NCBI RefSeq assembly: GCF_907163135.1
Contig: NZ_CAJQUA010000001.1
Location: 1,999,001-2,063,000 of the forward strand
DNA from: Brachymonas denitrificans
Lineage (GTDB): Bacteria; Pseudomonadota; Gammaproteobacteria; Burkholderiales; Burkholderiaceae_C
Reading direction: 5' to 3'
DNA: 64,000 nt
A model generated the notes under the pieces. That model searched no databases and was not told where the DNA came from. It saw only the letters and a list, made by a program, of their open reading frames with translations. Below, piece after piece: positions 42,829-52,552 of this stretch (the stretch's first letter is position 1; each line of letters begins with the position of its first letter). Both the position numbers and the translations under genes were made by a program.

Positions 42829-43368
42829 TCAGTTCTTGAACGGGAAACGGAAGCCGGCGAGCAGTGCCTTGCACTCTTCGTCGGTCTTGGCCGTGGTGGT
42901 GATGCTGATGTTCAGGCCACGCAGCGCATCCACCTTGTCGTATTCGATCTCGGGGAAAATGATCTGCTCTTTCACACCGATGTTGTAGTTGCCGCGGCCA
43001 TCGAAGGAACGGCCGGAGATACCACGGAAGTCACGCACGCGGGGCAGCGCGATGTTGATGAAGCGATCCAGGAATTCGTACATCTGCACGCCGCGCAGGG
43101 TCACCATGCAACCCAGGGGCTGGCCTTCACGGATCTTGAAGCCGGCGATGGCCTTCTTGGCCTTGGTCACGACGGGCTTCTGGCCGGCGATCTTGGTCAG
43201 GTCGGCCACGGCGTTGTCCATCACCTTCTTGTCGGCAACGGCTTCACCCACACCCATGTTCAGGGTGATCTTGGTGATGCGCGGAACCTGCATCGGGGAC
43301 TTGTAGCCGAACTTCTCGGTCAGCGCGGGAGCGACTTTCTCGCGGAATTGGTCTTGCAAACGTGCCAT
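42829..43368 (-). CDS. rplE: 50S ribosomal protein L5
   Basis: L5 binds 5S rRNA and contacts the P-site tRNA. The 179 residues include [19 protein letters not shown] and [20 protein letters not shown]. The ATG at 43368 restores the normal MARLQ start. It follows rplX by two bases. Confidence 0.98.
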   Translation of the reverse strand: MARLQDQFREKVAPALTEKFGYKSPMQVPRITKITLNMGVGEAVADKKVMDNAVADLTKIAGQKPVVTKAKKAIAGFKIREGQPLGCMVTLRGVQMYEFLDRFINIALPRVRDFRGISGRSFDGRGNYNIGVKEQIIFPEIEYDKVDALRGLNISITTTAKTDEECKALLAGFRFPFKN

Positions 43369-43370
43369 GA

Positions 43371-43691
43371 TCATGCCACCTTGATTTCTGCACCGCTGGA
43401 CTTGAACACGCGCACCTTGCTGCCGTCTTCCAGGGTCTTGATACCGACGCGGTCGGCCTTGCCGGTAGCCGCATTGAAAATGGCCACGTTGGACTGGTGG
43501 ATAGGCATGGCCTTTTCCACGATGCCGCCAGCCTCGCCCTTCATGGGGTTGGGCTTGACGTGCTTCTTGACCATGTTGACGCCATCGACCAGCAGGTACG
43601 AGTCGTCCTTGCGCAGCGCGACGGTGCCACGCTTGCCCTTGTCACGGCCGGTGATGACAATCACCTCATCGCCTTTGCGAATCTTGTTCAT
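43371..43691 (-). CDS. rplX: 50S ribosomal protein L24
   Basis: L24 starts large-subunit assembly. The 106 residues contain the KOW motif ([20 protein letters not shown]) and [20 protein letters not shown]. It lies between rplN and rplE. Confidence 0.98.
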   Translation of the reverse strand: MNKIRKGDEVIVITGRDKGKRGTVALRKDDSYLLVDGVNMVKKHVKPNPMKGEAGGIVEKAMPIHQSNVAIFNAATGKADRVGIKTLEDGSKVRVFKSSGAEIKVA

Positions 43692-43704
43692 GCCGTCACT
43701 CCTC

Positions 43705-44073
43705 TTACAGCACTTCGGGAGCCAGGGACACGATCTTCATGAAGCGCTCGGTACGCAGTTCACGCGTCACGGGGCCGAAGATGCGGGTGCCAATGGGCTC
43801 CATCTTGTTGTTCAGCAACACGGCTGCGTTGCCATCAAACTTGATCAGGGAACCGTCGCCACGGCGAATGCCCTTGGCAGTACGGACCACCACCGCGCTG
43901 TAGATCTCGCCTTTCTTGACGCGACCACGCGGAGCAGCTTCTTTCACGCTGACCTTGATAATGTCGCCGACACTGGCGTAGCGACGCTTGGAACCGCCCA
44001 GCACCTTGATGCACAGGACAGACTTGGCGCCCGTATTGTCGGCAACCTCTAGACGAGATTCTGTTTGGATCAT
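43705..44073 (-). CDS. rplN: 50S ribosomal protein L14
   Basis: L14 forms part of the inter-subunit bridge. The 122 residues begin [20 protein letters not shown] and contain the signature [17 protein letters not shown]. It is the first gene of this spc block; rpsQ and the S10 operon are not upstream, where proC lies on the opposite strand. Confidence 0.98.
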   Translation of the reverse strand: MIQTESRLEVADNTGAKSVLCIKVLGGSKRRYASVGDIIKVSVKEAAPRGRVKKGEIYSAVVVRTAKGIRRGDGSLIKFDGNAAVLLNNKMEPIGTRIFGPVTRELRTERFMKIVSLAPEVL

Positions 44074-44488
44074 TTGTAATTCCCAACTTGTACCTGGTTG
44101 CGTACCCGCATGCGAATACGCTCCAAAGCCAGTCTTGGGCCCGTCATTCACGCCGCAAAAGGACTCTCACAGCGCTGCAGTTGGGCAGACATATCGCACC
44201 CGAAATGATGCGAAGCCTTGTATTGTCGTTGATCAGGATGCATTCGTCAACACCTGCCTGTGCTTTTTTTGCATCAGGCACAAGGAGTTAGCGCTTGCGG
44301 CTGGTGCGGCGGGCACCGGGCGCGTGTGCCCGTGCCGCGCCCCCGCGGCGCAGGGACGCTTCGGACAGGGGCTTCGGGCCGGGGAAATACCTTCGACGCG
44401 CCATGCTATCGGATAATGCCCTTCACGCGGCAATTGTCCGGACCCTGACCGACAAGCCCCTCCTTCCCACTCTTTCCCGACTGCCACC
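44074..44488. other. Divergent control region between rplN and proC
   Basis: This 415-base stretch has no credible gene. It holds the leftward spc promoter (44222-44250), a 5' leader of about 140 bases for rplN and the upstream region of proC, where only a GATAAT-like -10 (44412-44417) stands out. Confidence 0.55.
44222..44250 (-). promoter_or_regulatory. Sigma70-type promoter of the spc ribosomal operon
   Basis: Read leftwards, TTGACG (44250-44245), a 17-base spacer and GACAAT (44227-44222) fit a strong housekeeping promoter. Transcription would start near 44215, about 140 bases before rplN. Confidence 0.65.
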
Positions 44489-45322
44489 ATGACTACCAGC
44501 CCCATTCCGGAACACCTGCAGATTGCCTTCATCGGAGGCGGCAACATGGCCAGCGCCATTCTCGGCGGACTGGTGCGCCAGGGCATGGCTCCGGACCGCA
44601 TCCGCGTGGTCGAGCCCTTCGCCGAGACGCGCGCGCGCCTGCAGCAGGAATTCGGCGTGCAGGTGCTGGAAGCAGCCGACGCCAGCCTGGCCGAGGCCGA
44701 CGTGGTGGTCTGGGCCGTGAAGCCGCAGCAGTTCGAGGAAGCCACGCGCCCGGTGGCCGGGCATGTGCGACAGGCCCTGCACCTGAGTGTGGCCGCCGGC
44801 ATTCCGGCCTCGGCCCTGACGCGCTGGCTGGGTACCGAGCGGCTGGTGCGCGCCATGCCCAACACGCCGGCGCTGGTCGGCCAGGGCATGACCGGGCTGT
44901 TTGCCGGCGCCGGCGCCAGCGCCCAGGACCGCGCCGTGATCGACGCGCTGCTGGCACCGACCGGCCAGCGCATGTGGCTGGAGCAGGAAGCCCTGATCGA
45001 CAGCCTGATGGCGATTTCCGGCTCCGGGCCGGCCTATGTGTTCTATTTCATCGAGGCGCTGGTGCGCGGCGGCGTGGAGCTGGGGTTGACGGCCGAGCAG
45101 AGCAAGACGCTGGCCGCTCAGACCTTTGCCGGGGCGGCGGCGCTGGTGCAGGCCTCGCCGGACGCGCCCGAAGTGCTGCGCCAGCGCGTGACCAGCAAGG
45201 GCGGCACCACGCACGAAGCCATCACCACCATGCAGCAGCATGGCGTGGAACAGGCCATCGTGGCGGCCATGCATGCCTGCGCGGCACGCGGGCGCGAACT
45301 GGCCGAGCAGTTCGGCGGCTGA
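44489..45322 (+). CDS. proC: Pyrroline-5-carboxylate reductase
   Basis: ProC performs the last step of proline synthesis using NAD(P)H. The 277 residues begin with the nucleotide-binding motif IAFIGGGNMASAILGGLV and contain RAMPNTPALVGQGMTGLF and the C-terminal signature VTSKGGTTHEAITTM. The length is standard. It is divergent from the spc operon and followed six bases later by a membrane methyltransferase-like gene. Confidence 0.97.
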   Translation: MTTSPIPEHLQIAFIGGGNMASAILGGLVRQGMAPDRIRVVEPFAETRARLQQEFGVQVLEAADASLAEADVVVWAVKPQQFEEATRPVAGHVRQALHLSVAAGIPASALTRWLGTERLVRAMPNTPALVGQGMTGLFAGAGASAQDRAVIDALLAPTGQRMWLEQEALIDSLMAISGSGPAYVFYFIEALVRGGVELGLTAEQSKTLAAQTFAGAAALVQASPDAPEVLRQRVTSKGGTTHEAITTMQQHGVEQAIVAAMHACAARGRELAEQFGG

Positions 45323-45328
45323 CCGGCC

Positions 45329-45811
45329 ATGGAGGTGCAGCGCCAGCATCCACTGGAATACCGGGTACCGCCACCGGTGGTCGATGCGGCGTGCGCGCTG
45401 CTGATGTGGCTGGTGGCACGCGCCACGCCAACCCTGCAGTGGCAATGGGATGGACTCTGGCGCTGGGGGCTGCTGGCGGGGCTGTCACTGGCCGGGGGAC
45501 TGATCGCGCTGGGCGGCCTGTGGGCGTTCCAGCGCGTGCACACCACCTTCAACCCGCTGCACCCGGAGCGCGCGTCCGCGCTTGTCGAGCAAGGCGTCTA
45601 CCGCTTCACGCGCAATCCCATGTACCTGGGCATGGCGCTGGTGCTGCTGGGCTGGGCCTGCTGGCTGGCGCACCCGCTGGCCTTTGCCTGCATTCCGCTG
45701 GCGCTGGCCTATCTGCAGCGCTTCCAGATCCGGCCGGAAGAGCGCGTGCTGCGTGCACACTTCGGCGCGGCGTATGAGGCGTACAGCCGGCGCGTGCGGC
45801 GCTGGCTGTGA
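45329..45811 (+). CDS. Isoprenylcysteine/phospholipid methyltransferase-like membrane protein
   Basis: This 160-residue protein has four hydrophobic helices and the ICMT/PEMT family C-terminal motif: GVYRFTRNPMYLGMALVLLG, followed by a late RPEERVLRAHFGAAYEAY segment. Such proteins bind SAM and methylate lipids or unknown substrates in the membrane. It follows proC by six bases and was probably read with it. The substrate cannot be told. Confidence 0.85.
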   Translation: MEVQRQHPLEYRVPPPVVDAACALLMWLVARATPTLQWQWDGLWRWGLLAGLSLAGGLIALGGLWAFQRVHTTFNPLHPERASALVEQGVYRFTRNPMYLGMALVLLGWACWLAHPLAFACIPLALAYLQRFQIRPEERVLRAHFGAAYEAYSRRVRRWL

Positions 45812-45815
45812 ACGG

Positions 45816-46499
45816 TCAGGGCGTGGTGGTGGCGCTGCCCGCGGCCGGGGCCGTGCTCTGCACCGGCGCCGGCACCGTGGTGTTACTGCTCAGGGCACTT
45901 TCCGGAACGATTTCGAACACCTTGACCACCTTGAGCACACCGCCGACGTTGCGCGCCGCTTCGGCCGCGGCATCCGATTCACGCTGGGTGACGATGCCCA
46001 TCAGGTAGACGGTGCCGAGTTCGGTCGTGACCTTGACGGCATTGGAGTTGATCTGGTTGGAGCCGACCAGCGCCGCCTTGACGCGCGTGCTGGTGAGCGC
46101 ATCGGTGGAGCGCTGGCTCAGCGTAGCCGGCGGGTTGATCAGGATGTCGTTGACGACGCGGCGCACGTTGGGCACGGTGCGGGCGATGTTCTCGGCCAGC
46201 TGGCGGTCGGCATCGGTGGTAACCTGGCCGGTGAGCAGCATGACGCGGTTGTAGCTGGTGACGCTGACGCGGCCACGGTCCTTGAGCACTTCCTGGATGC
46301 GGTTGCTGCCGCGGGCCTCGATGCCCTCATCCTCCAGCTGGGCGCCGGAGGTGCGGCGATCCAGCGCCAGCCAGGCGCCGCCCACGGCGGTGCCCACCAC
46401 CAGCGGCACACAGGCGCTCAGCGTGGCGGCCAGGACTCCGGCCAGAACCAGGGTGCGGCCGAGGCGGCCGGTGCGGCGGGACGTGGGGGTCGGTGTCAT
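45816..46499 (-). CDS. BON-domain outer-membrane lipoprotein, DolP-like
   Basis: This 227-residue protein begins with a lipoprotein signal whose lipobox is LSAC, then two BON domains (about residues 70-140: VMLLTGQVTTDADRQLAENI; and 145-205: GTVYLMGIVTQRESDAAAEA), and a Pro/Ala/Thr-rich tail. This fits DolP (YraP), an outer-membrane integrity factor. Its start shares one base with the stop of the SIS gene, and YraN lies further upstream, the common yraN-diaA-dolP order. Confidence 0.88.
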   Translation of the reverse strand: MTPTPTSRRTGRLGRTLVLAGVLAATLSACVPLVVGTAVGGAWLALDRRTSGAQLEDEGIEARGSNRIQEVLKDRGRVSVTSYNRVMLLTGQVTTDADRQLAENIARTVPNVRRVVNDILINPPATLSQRSTDALTSTRVKAALVGSNQINSNAVKVTTELGTVYLMGIVTQRESDAAAEAARNVGGVLKVVKVFEIVPESALSSNTTVPAPVQSTAPAAGSATTTP

Positions 46500-47161
46500 C
46501 AATCGTTCTCCTCTTCATCACCAAGCAGAATGCGGTCGAGCGCGTCGCACACCACGTGCGAGGCGAGCAGGCATTGTTCGAGCAGGCGCAGGCCGCGCGG
46601 CTGGGCCAGCAGGACTTCCACGTCCAGTTCTCCCAGCGCATCGGACGGCTCGCCGCCATGCATCCACAGCACGGGCAGATCGCGCGCATGCGCTGCGGCC
46701 AGAGCCTGCAGCGCGTAGGGCTGCTGCGCGTCCATGCTGTAGAGCCACAGAGTATCCTCCATCTGCCCGAATTGCTGCAGTTGCGACACCAGGCTTTGTG
46801 CAACACCTTGTTGCAGCTGCTCCAGCATGTCCGGCGGCAGGGCCTGCGCGGTGGCGCTGGGGTTGGCAACGGGCCAGCCGATGTCACCCAGCAGCGCCAG
46901 CGCCGGCAGCGGCGGGCGTTCGCGCTCCAGCAGGCCACCAAGGCGCGAGGCCAGATAGGGGGGCAGGAAGGCGGTTTCGGCGGCGCCGCAGAGCAGGATC
47001 TTGCCGCCGCGCGAGACGGTGTCGGCCAGCAACTGGGCCGCCAGGTCGAGCTGGAACAGGCCTTCCTGCGCCGTCTGCATGCAGGCTTCGGCGTTTTCGG
47101 CGAAATGCCGCATCAGGGCGGCATGGGGATCGGGCTGGTCGGGGGCGTCCGGGGATTGCAT
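46499..47161 (-). CDS. SIS-domain protein, DiaA-like
   Basis: This 220-residue sugar-isomerase-fold protein has a SIS domain with GGKILLCGAAETAFLPPYLA near residue 53 and a matching C-terminal half (HGGEPSDALGELDVEVLLAQ). DiaA helps DnaA assemble at the replication origin; the gene order with yraN and dolP supports that reading. The sequence is divergent from typical DiaA and has an insert in the middle, so the function may differ. Confidence 0.72.
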   Translation of the reverse strand: MQSPDAPDQPDPHAALMRHFAENAEACMQTAQEGLFQLDLAAQLLADTVSRGGKILLCGAAETAFLPPYLASRLGGLLERERPPLPALALLGDIGWPVANPSATAQALPPDMLEQLQQGVAQSLVSQLQQFGQMEDTLWLYSMDAQQPYALQALAAAHARDLPVLWMHGGEPSDALGELDVEVLLAQPRGLRLLEQCLLASHVVCDALDRILLGDEEEND

Positions 47162-47252
47162 GTCAGGGATGATAACGCCCGCATGCGCTGGATCAGTGAC
47201 GCGTGCAGACGAAGCCGCGCAGTCCGGCGTTCTGCAACGCGCACGACTGGAA

Positions 47253-47663
47253 TCAGGAGGCGTCGAAGGCGCCGGGCAGCCAGATCCAGGCACCCTGCCC
47301 ATAGTGGATTTCGCCATCGCAGGCCATGACGTCGAAGCGGCAGGGCGGCCAGGAGCGCCAGCGCAGCAGGTAGTGCTGGGCGGCGCGGATGATGCGGCGG
47401 CGCTTGGTGGCGCCGATGCTGGCGGCCGCACCGCCGTGCTCCGCACCGGAACGCTGGCGCACCTCGACGAACACCAGGGTGCCATCCGTGTCCCGCATAA
47501 TGGCGTCAATCTCGCCGCCGCCGCGACCCGGCGTGCGGTAATTGCGCTCCAGCAGGACCAGGCCGCGCTGCTGCAGCCAGGCGATGGCGCTGGCTTCGGC
47601 GGCATCGCCGAGTTGCTTGCGTGTAGGGCCGGATGCTGTGTCCGGCAGGGCTGGGGCGCTCAT
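47253..47663 (-). CDS. yraN: YraN family protein (UPF0102)
   Basis: This small endonuclease-like-fold protein has 136 residues with LGDAAEASAIAWLQQRGLVL, the acidic GGGEIDAIMRD and the FVEVRQRSG segment, which match the catalytic-core layout of the restriction-endonuclease-like superfamily. Its biological role is not known. It is divergent from rsmI, as is usual in Proteobacteria. Confidence 0.92.
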   Translation of the reverse strand: MSAPALPDTASGPTRKQLGDAAEASAIAWLQQRGLVLLERNYRTPGRGGGEIDAIMRDTDGTLVFVEVRQRSGAEHGGAAASIGATKRRRIIRAAQHYLLRWRSWPPCRFDVMACDGEIHYGQGAWIWLPGAFDAS

Positions 47664-47679
47664 AAGGAAGGAATTGCGA

Positions 47680-48663
47680 GTGTCTGCCACTTCTGCCCCC
47701 GTCGGGCCAGCGGGATCGCTGGCGGCCGATTTCGGGCCTGCGCTGCAGGCTGCCACGGCGGCTGCAGGCCGCCAATCATATCCCGCCGGCACGCTTTATC
47801 TGGTGGCCACGCCGATCGGCAATCTGGCCGACATCACGCTGCGTGCGCTGCATGTGCTGCAGCTGGCCGATGCCATCGCCTGCGAGGATACGCGCCATAC
47901 GGCGCTGCTGCTGCGTGCCTACGGGATTGCGGCACCCGCATCGCGCCTGCTGGCGCTGCACCAGCACAATGAGCAGCAAGCGGCGCGGCAGGTGGTGGAG
48001 CGCCTGCAGCAAGGGCAGCGCGTGGCCTATGTGAGCGATGCGGGGACGCCGGCGATCAGCGATCCTGGCGCCGTGCTGGTACAGGCGGTGCAGGCCGCTG
48101 GCCTGCGCGTGATGCCGCTACCCGGAGCCAGCAGCATCATCACGGCATTGTGTGCGGCGGGCGTGGAAGGCGCGCAGCACAGCAATGGCGTGGCCGGGCT
48201 GCAGGGAGGCTGGGTGTTTGCGGGTTTTCTGCCACCCAAGGGGCAGGAGCGCCAGCAGGCGCTGCAGGCGCTGCAGCAGGAGACGCGTCCGGTGGTGCTG
48301 CTGGAAGCCCCGCATCGCATTGGCGCACTGGCCAGCGCGCTGGCGCTGCTGGGCGAGCGGCCGGTGACGCTGGCGCGCGAGTTGACCAAGCAGTATGAAT
48401 CGATCACCACACTGCCGGCACAGGCGCTGGCGGGCTGGCTGGACGAGGCGCCCGAACGCAGCAAGGGCGAATTTGTGCTGGTGGTGCATGCGGCGCCGGC
48501 CGCTGCAGCGGATGAGGACGCCATCAGTCCGGAGGCACGGCGCGTGCTGGCCCTGCTGCTGGCGGAGCTGCCGACCAGAAGCGCGGTGCGCCTGGCGGCG
48601 GAGATCACCGGCGAGGCGCGCAATGCGCTGTATGCCGAGGCCATCGCGGGCAAGCAGGCATGA
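47680..48663 (+). CDS. rsmI: 16S rRNA (cytidine(1402)-2'-O)-methyltransferase RsmI
   Basis: RsmI methylates the ribose of C1402 in 16S rRNA. The 327 residues contain GTLYLVATPIGNLADITLRA and CEDTRHTALLL, YVSDAGTPAISDPGAVLV (the SAM-binding region) and FAGFLPPKGQERQQAL. The GTG at 47680 is chosen as the start because AGGAAGG lies seven bases ahead. The N-terminal extension is longer than usual. The stop overlaps the next gene by four bases. Confidence 0.94.
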   Translation: MSATSAPVGPAGSLAADFGPALQAATAAAGRQSYPAGTLYLVATPIGNLADITLRALHVLQLADAIACEDTRHTALLLRAYGIAAPASRLLALHQHNEQQAARQVVERLQQGQRVAYVSDAGTPAISDPGAVLVQAVQAAGLRVMPLPGASSIITALCAAGVEGAQHSNGVAGLQGGWVFAGFLPPKGQERQQALQALQQETRPVVLLEAPHRIGALASALALLGERPVTLARELTKQYESITTLPAQALAGWLDEAPERSKGEFVLVVHAAPAAAADEDAISPEARRVLALLLAELPTRSAVRLAAEITGEARNALYAEAIAGKQA

Positions 48664-49259
48664 GCAGCCCGTACAGCAGTAGCGCCGGCCATGTGGCTAC
48701 GCCGTTCGGCGAGATTGCGCTTTGGCGCCTGTTGCTGCCCGCCGACCTGAGCCGCGCACGCCAGCGCCAGCATGTGCGCGCCGAGGCGCAGGAACTGCTG
48801 ATGCGGCACTATCCGGTGGCGTCCTGGCAGCATGCGCACTGGCCGCCGAATGTGCCGACGCCGATTTCGGAGCCGCAGCGCCTGCAGTCGGAGCCGGCGC
48901 TGTGGCTGTCATGGAGCTATCTGCAGCCGGCGGCGCCACAGGCGCTGGCTTTGCTGGCGATTGCGCCGTTTCCTGTCGGGATCGACCTGAGCGCGGGGCA
49001 CCTGCTGGACCTGGCGGGCTGGGATGCGGTGCTGCAACTGTATGGCGGCATTGCGGCGCCACCGGATCCGCTGGATTGCGCACGGCTGTGGACGCGCATC
49101 GAGGCGGCCGAGAAGTGCGTGCGTACGGGGCTGCGCGAATGGAGCGTGGAAGTGCAGGCGCAGCGCAGCCGCTGCGAGCTGGTGGAGCTGCCGCTGGCCA
49201 GCACCGATCTGGCGGCAACCCTGGCCTGGCTGCCGCCGCGGCCCCGGCCGGCCGGCTGA
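48660..49259 (+). CDS. Degenerate 4'-phosphopantetheinyl-transferase-like protein
   Basis: The 199 residues include PVGIDL at about 103 and, some 48 residues later, LWTRIEAAEK. These recall the two active-site blocks of Sfp-type phosphopantetheinyl transferases, (V/I)GxD and W(S/T)xKExxxK, but the first lysine is isoleucine here. The protein is otherwise Ala/Leu-rich and lacks other landmarks. It overlaps rsmI by four bases and precedes radA by 31. If the reading is right, it may be a weakened or altered enzyme; the function is uncertain. Confidence 0.5.
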   Translation: MSSPYSSSAGHVATPFGEIALWRLLLPADLSRARQRQHVRAEAQELLMRHYPVASWQHAHWPPNVPTPISEPQRLQSEPALWLSWSYLQPAAPQALALLAIAPFPVGIDLSAGHLLDLAGWDAVLQLYGGIAAPPDPLDCARLWTRIEAAEKCVRTGLREWSVEVQAQRSRCELVELPLASTDLAATLAWLPPRPRPAG

Positions 49260-49290
49260 GGGTGCCGATCCTGCCCCCTACAATGCCGCC

Positions 49291-50685
49291 ATGGCAGCCC
49301 CCAAATCCCAATTTACCTGCAATGCCTGCGGCGCGGCCAGTCCGCGCTGGCTGGGCAAATGTCCCGCCTGTGGCGCCTGGAACAGCCTGGAAGAGACCGT
49401 GCTCAATCCGGCCCAGGGCATCGTCGGCAAGAACCGGCTGAGCGGCCAGCACCAGGCGCTGGCCGGTGCCAGCGAAGTGGCCACCCTGGCCGACATCAAG
49501 GCGGAGGACGTGGCGCGCACGCCGACCGGCATCGGCGAGCTGGATCGCGTGCTGGGCGGGGGTGTGGTGGATGGCGGGGTGACGCTGATCGGCGGTGATC
49601 CGGGCATTGGCAAATCGACGCTGCTGCTGCAGGCACTCGATGCGCTGCAGTTGCAGGGGCTGCAGACGCTGTATGTCACGGGCGAGGAGAGCGCAGCCCA
49701 GGTGGCCCTGCGTTCGCGCCGGCTCGGGCTGGAAGGCTCGCAGGTGCGGGTGCTGGCCGAGATCCAGCTGGAGAAAATCCTGGCCACGCTGCAGGCCGAG
49801 CAGCCGCAGGTGGCAGTGATCGACTCGATCCAGACCGTATACAGCGATGCGCTGAGCAGCGCGCCGGGCAGCGTGGCGCAGGTGCGCGAGTGTGCGGCGC
49901 ACCTGACGCGCTTTGCCAAGGCCAGCGGCACGGCGGTGGTGCTGGTGGGCCATGTGACCAAGGACGGGCAACTGGCCGGGCCGCGTGTGCTGGAGCATAT
50001 CGTCGATACCGTGCTCTACTTCGAGGGCGATACGCACAGCGCCTACCGCCTGATCCGCGCCTTCAAGAACCGTTTTGGCGCCGTCAATGAAATGGGCGTT
50101 TTTGCCATGACGGAAAAGGGACTCAAGGGCGTGAGCAATCCGAGCGCGATTTTCCTGAGCACGCATGGCGAGCCGGTGCCGGGCAGCTGCGTGCTGGTGA
50201 CGCTGGAAGGCAGCAGGCCGCTGCTGGTGGAAATCCAGGCGCTGGTGGATGGCGCGGGACCGAGTCCGCGCCGGCTGAGCGTGGGTCTGGAGCGCGATCG
50301 TCTGGCCATGCTGCTGGCGGTGCTGCACCGGCACGGAGGCGTGGCCAGTGGTGATCAGGACGTGTTCGTGAACGCCGTGGGCGGCGTGCGCATCAGCGAG
50401 CCGGCCGCCGATCTGGCCGTGCTGCTGGCGATTACCAGCAGCCTGCGCGGCAAGGCGCTGCCGAAAGGGTTCTTTGCGTTTGGCGAGGTGGGTCTGGCAG
50501 GCGAGGTGCGGCCGGCGCCGCGCGGGCAGGAACGCTTGAAGGAAGCGGCCAAGCTGGGCTTCTCGGTGGCCATCGTGCCCAAGGCCAACATGCCGAAAAA
50601 GCCGGGCAAGGAGTTCGAAGGGCTGACCATCCACGCCGTAGAGCGGGTGGAGCAGGCGATGGAGCTGGTGCGGCAGTTACAGTAA
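49291..50685 (+). CDS. radA: DNA repair protein RadA
   Basis: RadA drives branch migration during recombination. The 464 residues show the N-terminal C4 zinc finger (CNACGAASPRWLGKCPACG), a RecA-like ATPase with Walker A GGDPGIGKST and Walker B VAVIDSIQT, the RadA-specific KNRFG, and the Lon-like C-terminal domain. Length and order are standard. The ATG at 49291 gives the normal start; a longer frame enters the preceding gene. Confidence 0.97.
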   Translation: MAAPKSQFTCNACGAASPRWLGKCPACGAWNSLEETVLNPAQGIVGKNRLSGQHQALAGASEVATLADIKAEDVARTPTGIGELDRVLGGGVVDGGVTLIGGDPGIGKSTLLLQALDALQLQGLQTLYVTGEESAAQVALRSRRLGLEGSQVRVLAEIQLEKILATLQAEQPQVAVIDSIQTVYSDALSSAPGSVAQVRECAAHLTRFAKASGTAVVLVGHVTKDGQLAGPRVLEHIVDTVLYFEGDTHSAYRLIRAFKNRFGAVNEMGVFAMTEKGLKGVSNPSAIFLSTHGEPVPGSCVLVTLEGSRPLLVEIQALVDGAGPSPRRLSVGLERDRLAMLLAVLHRHGGVASGDQDVFVNAVGGVRISEPAADLAVLLAITSSLRGKALPKGFFAFGEVGLAGEVRPAPRGQERLKEAAKLGFSVAIVPKANMPKKPGKEFEGLTIHAVERVEQAMELVRQLQ

Positions 50686-51103
50686 GTGGCGTTGCCAAGG
50701 GAGATGACGGGGCGCAAACCCGGTCGCCCGGACGAATTTTCACCATCGTCCGTCAATTCACCGACAACTTCATTGATCCGACAGCATTTCGTCAGATTTG
50801 CATTTCTAAGGAAATGCCGTTAGACTGCCGCCTTTCCGTTTTTTGGCGCTGCCGCCGGTGGCGCCTGTTTGCGAAAAAACATCCCTCGTTGGTCGTCCGC
50901 ACCGCCTGTGTCGTGACGGCAAGGACTTGCTGGGAGCATCGCGCCTCCCACATCGCCCGCCCGGGGTTCGCCATTCGTGCAGTGGCGCACAACCCCATCC
51001 CTACAACCAGGCAGTCGGCTTTGTCCGGCCTGTTGTCGGCGTCCCAGGCGTCTTCATTTCATTCACAACAGTGCCCGCCGCCTGCCTCTGCAGAGAGGAA
51101 AGC
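50686..51103. other. Intergenic region before proV
   Basis: This 418-base region holds a good promoter (50798-50826) and a leader of about 270 bases before proV. No gene longer than short, low-quality frames is seen. The leader contains a GGCGC/GCGCC-type stem but no known riboswitch pattern was recognised. Confidence 0.5.
50798..50826 (+). promoter_or_regulatory. Candidate sigma70 promoter of the proVWX operon
   Basis: TTGCAT (50798-50803), a 17-base spacer and TAGACT (50821-50826) fit a promoter. It lies about 270 bases upstream of proV in an AT-richer patch. Confidence 0.5.
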
Positions 51104-52417
51104 ATGGCAAGAAAAATCGAGATCGAGCATCTGTTCAAGGTCTTTGGCGACGACCCCGCCAAGGCGCTGGAGCTGGTGCGCCAGGGTCTGACCAAGCAGC
51201 AGATCGTCGAGCAGACCGGTGCCTCCATCGGCGTGTTCGACGCCAGCTTCACCATCGAGGCCGGTGAAATCTTCGTCATCATGGGGCTGTCCGGCTCGGG
51301 CAAGTCCACGCTGGTGCGCATGCTCAACCGCCTGATCGAGCCCACTTCCGGCCGTATTCTGGTCGATGGCGAGGATATCGGTGCCTACAACGAACCGCAG
51401 TTGCGCGCCTTCCGCCGTAAGGACATCAGCATGGTGTTCCAGTCCTTCGCGCTGCTGCCGCACCTGACGGTGCTGGAGAACACCGCTTTCGGTCTGGAGC
51501 TGGCCGGGGTGGACAAGGCAGCGCGCAACGAACAGGCACGCCTCGCGCTGGCGCAGGTGGGCCTGGACGTATGGGCCAACAGCTATCCGGATGAGCTTTC
51601 CGGCGGCATGCAGCAGCGCGTGGGCCTGGCCCGGGCGCTGGCGGCCGATCCGTCCATCCTGCTGATGGACGAGGCTTTTTCCGCGCTGGATCCGATCATC
51701 CGCAGCGAGATGCAGGGCGAGCTGCTGCGCCTGCAGCAGGAGAAGCAGCGCACCATCGTGTTCATCTCGCACGATCTGGACGAGGCCATGCGCATCGGCG
51801 ACCGCATTGCCATCATGAAGGACGGCATGGTGGTGCAGGTGGGCAGCCCGGAAGACATTCTGCGCAATCCGGCCAACGACTATGTGCGCAGCTTCATCAG
51901 CGGCGTGGATGCGTCGGCGGTGTTCAAGGCCGGCGACATCGCACGCAAGCTGCAGGTGGAAGTGGCTGTGAGCCCCCTGCGCGGCTGCCGGCCGGCGCTG
52001 CAGCGCCTGTCCGAACACGATCGCGACTGGGCCTGCGTGGTCGATCCCTCCTACACCTACCAGGGCATGGTGTCGGCCGACTCGCTGCGCGCGGCGCTGC
52101 ACGGGCACGAAGGCCCGCTCGGCTTGCAGCATGCGCTGGTACCGGGCATCACGCCGGTGGACAGCAGTTTCCCGGTGCGCGAGCTGTACGGCCGCATGCT
52201 GGAAACGCCCAGCCCGTTGCCGGTGGTGGACGAGCGTGGCCGCTACGTGGGCAGCATCAGCAAGAACACGCTGCTGCGTTTTCTCGATCCGGAGACCGAT
52301 ATCGCGGGCAATCCGCTGCCGCAAGGCGAAACCGCCGAAGCTGCGGCGCCGGATCAGCTGCCGGCCCTGGCATTGGCTGCCGAGGCCCCTCGCCCCGCAG
52401 CCACCCCCGCGGCCTGA
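51104..52417 (+). CDS. proV: Glycine betaine/proline ABC transporter ATP-binding protein ProV
   Basis: ProV powers uptake of osmoprotectants. The 437 residues show the characteristic opening [20 protein letters not shown], Walker [10 protein letters not shown], signature LSGGMQQR, Walker [13 protein letters not shown], and a C-terminal CBS pair (about 290-400) that senses ionic strength in relatives. A Pro/Ala-rich tail follows. GAGAGGAA precedes the ATG. It begins proV-proW-proX. Confidence 0.97.
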   Translation: MARKIEIEHLFKVFGDDPAKALELVRQGLTKQQIVEQTGASIGVFDASFTIEAGEIFVIMGLSGSGKSTLVRMLNRLIEPTSGRILVDGEDIGAYNEPQLRAFRRKDISMVFQSFALLPHLTVLENTAFGLELAGVDKAARNEQARLALAQVGLDVWANSYPDELSGGMQQRVGLARALAADPSILLMDEAFSALDPIIRSEMQGELLRLQQEKQRTIVFISHDLDEAMRIGDRIAIMKDGMVVQVGSPEDILRNPANDYVRSFISGVDASAVFKAGDIARKLQVEVAVSPLRGCRPALQRLSEHDRDWACVVDPSYTYQGMVSADSLRAALHGHEGPLGLQHALVPGITPVDSSFPVRELYGRMLETPSPLPVVDERGRYVGSISKNTLLRFLDPETDIAGNPLPQGETAEAAAPDQLPALALAAEAPRPAATPAA

Positions 52418-52552
52418 ACCCGTTCGTTTTTCAGGATGCGCTGCAGCGTCAACATCAAGCCTGAGGCCCCGCCGCGCACCCTGCCCTTTTCCCGCATGCT
52501 TTCTGCGGCAGCGCCCCTTGCGCGCCGCCGCTGACCGATCAGGAGCAATTCC

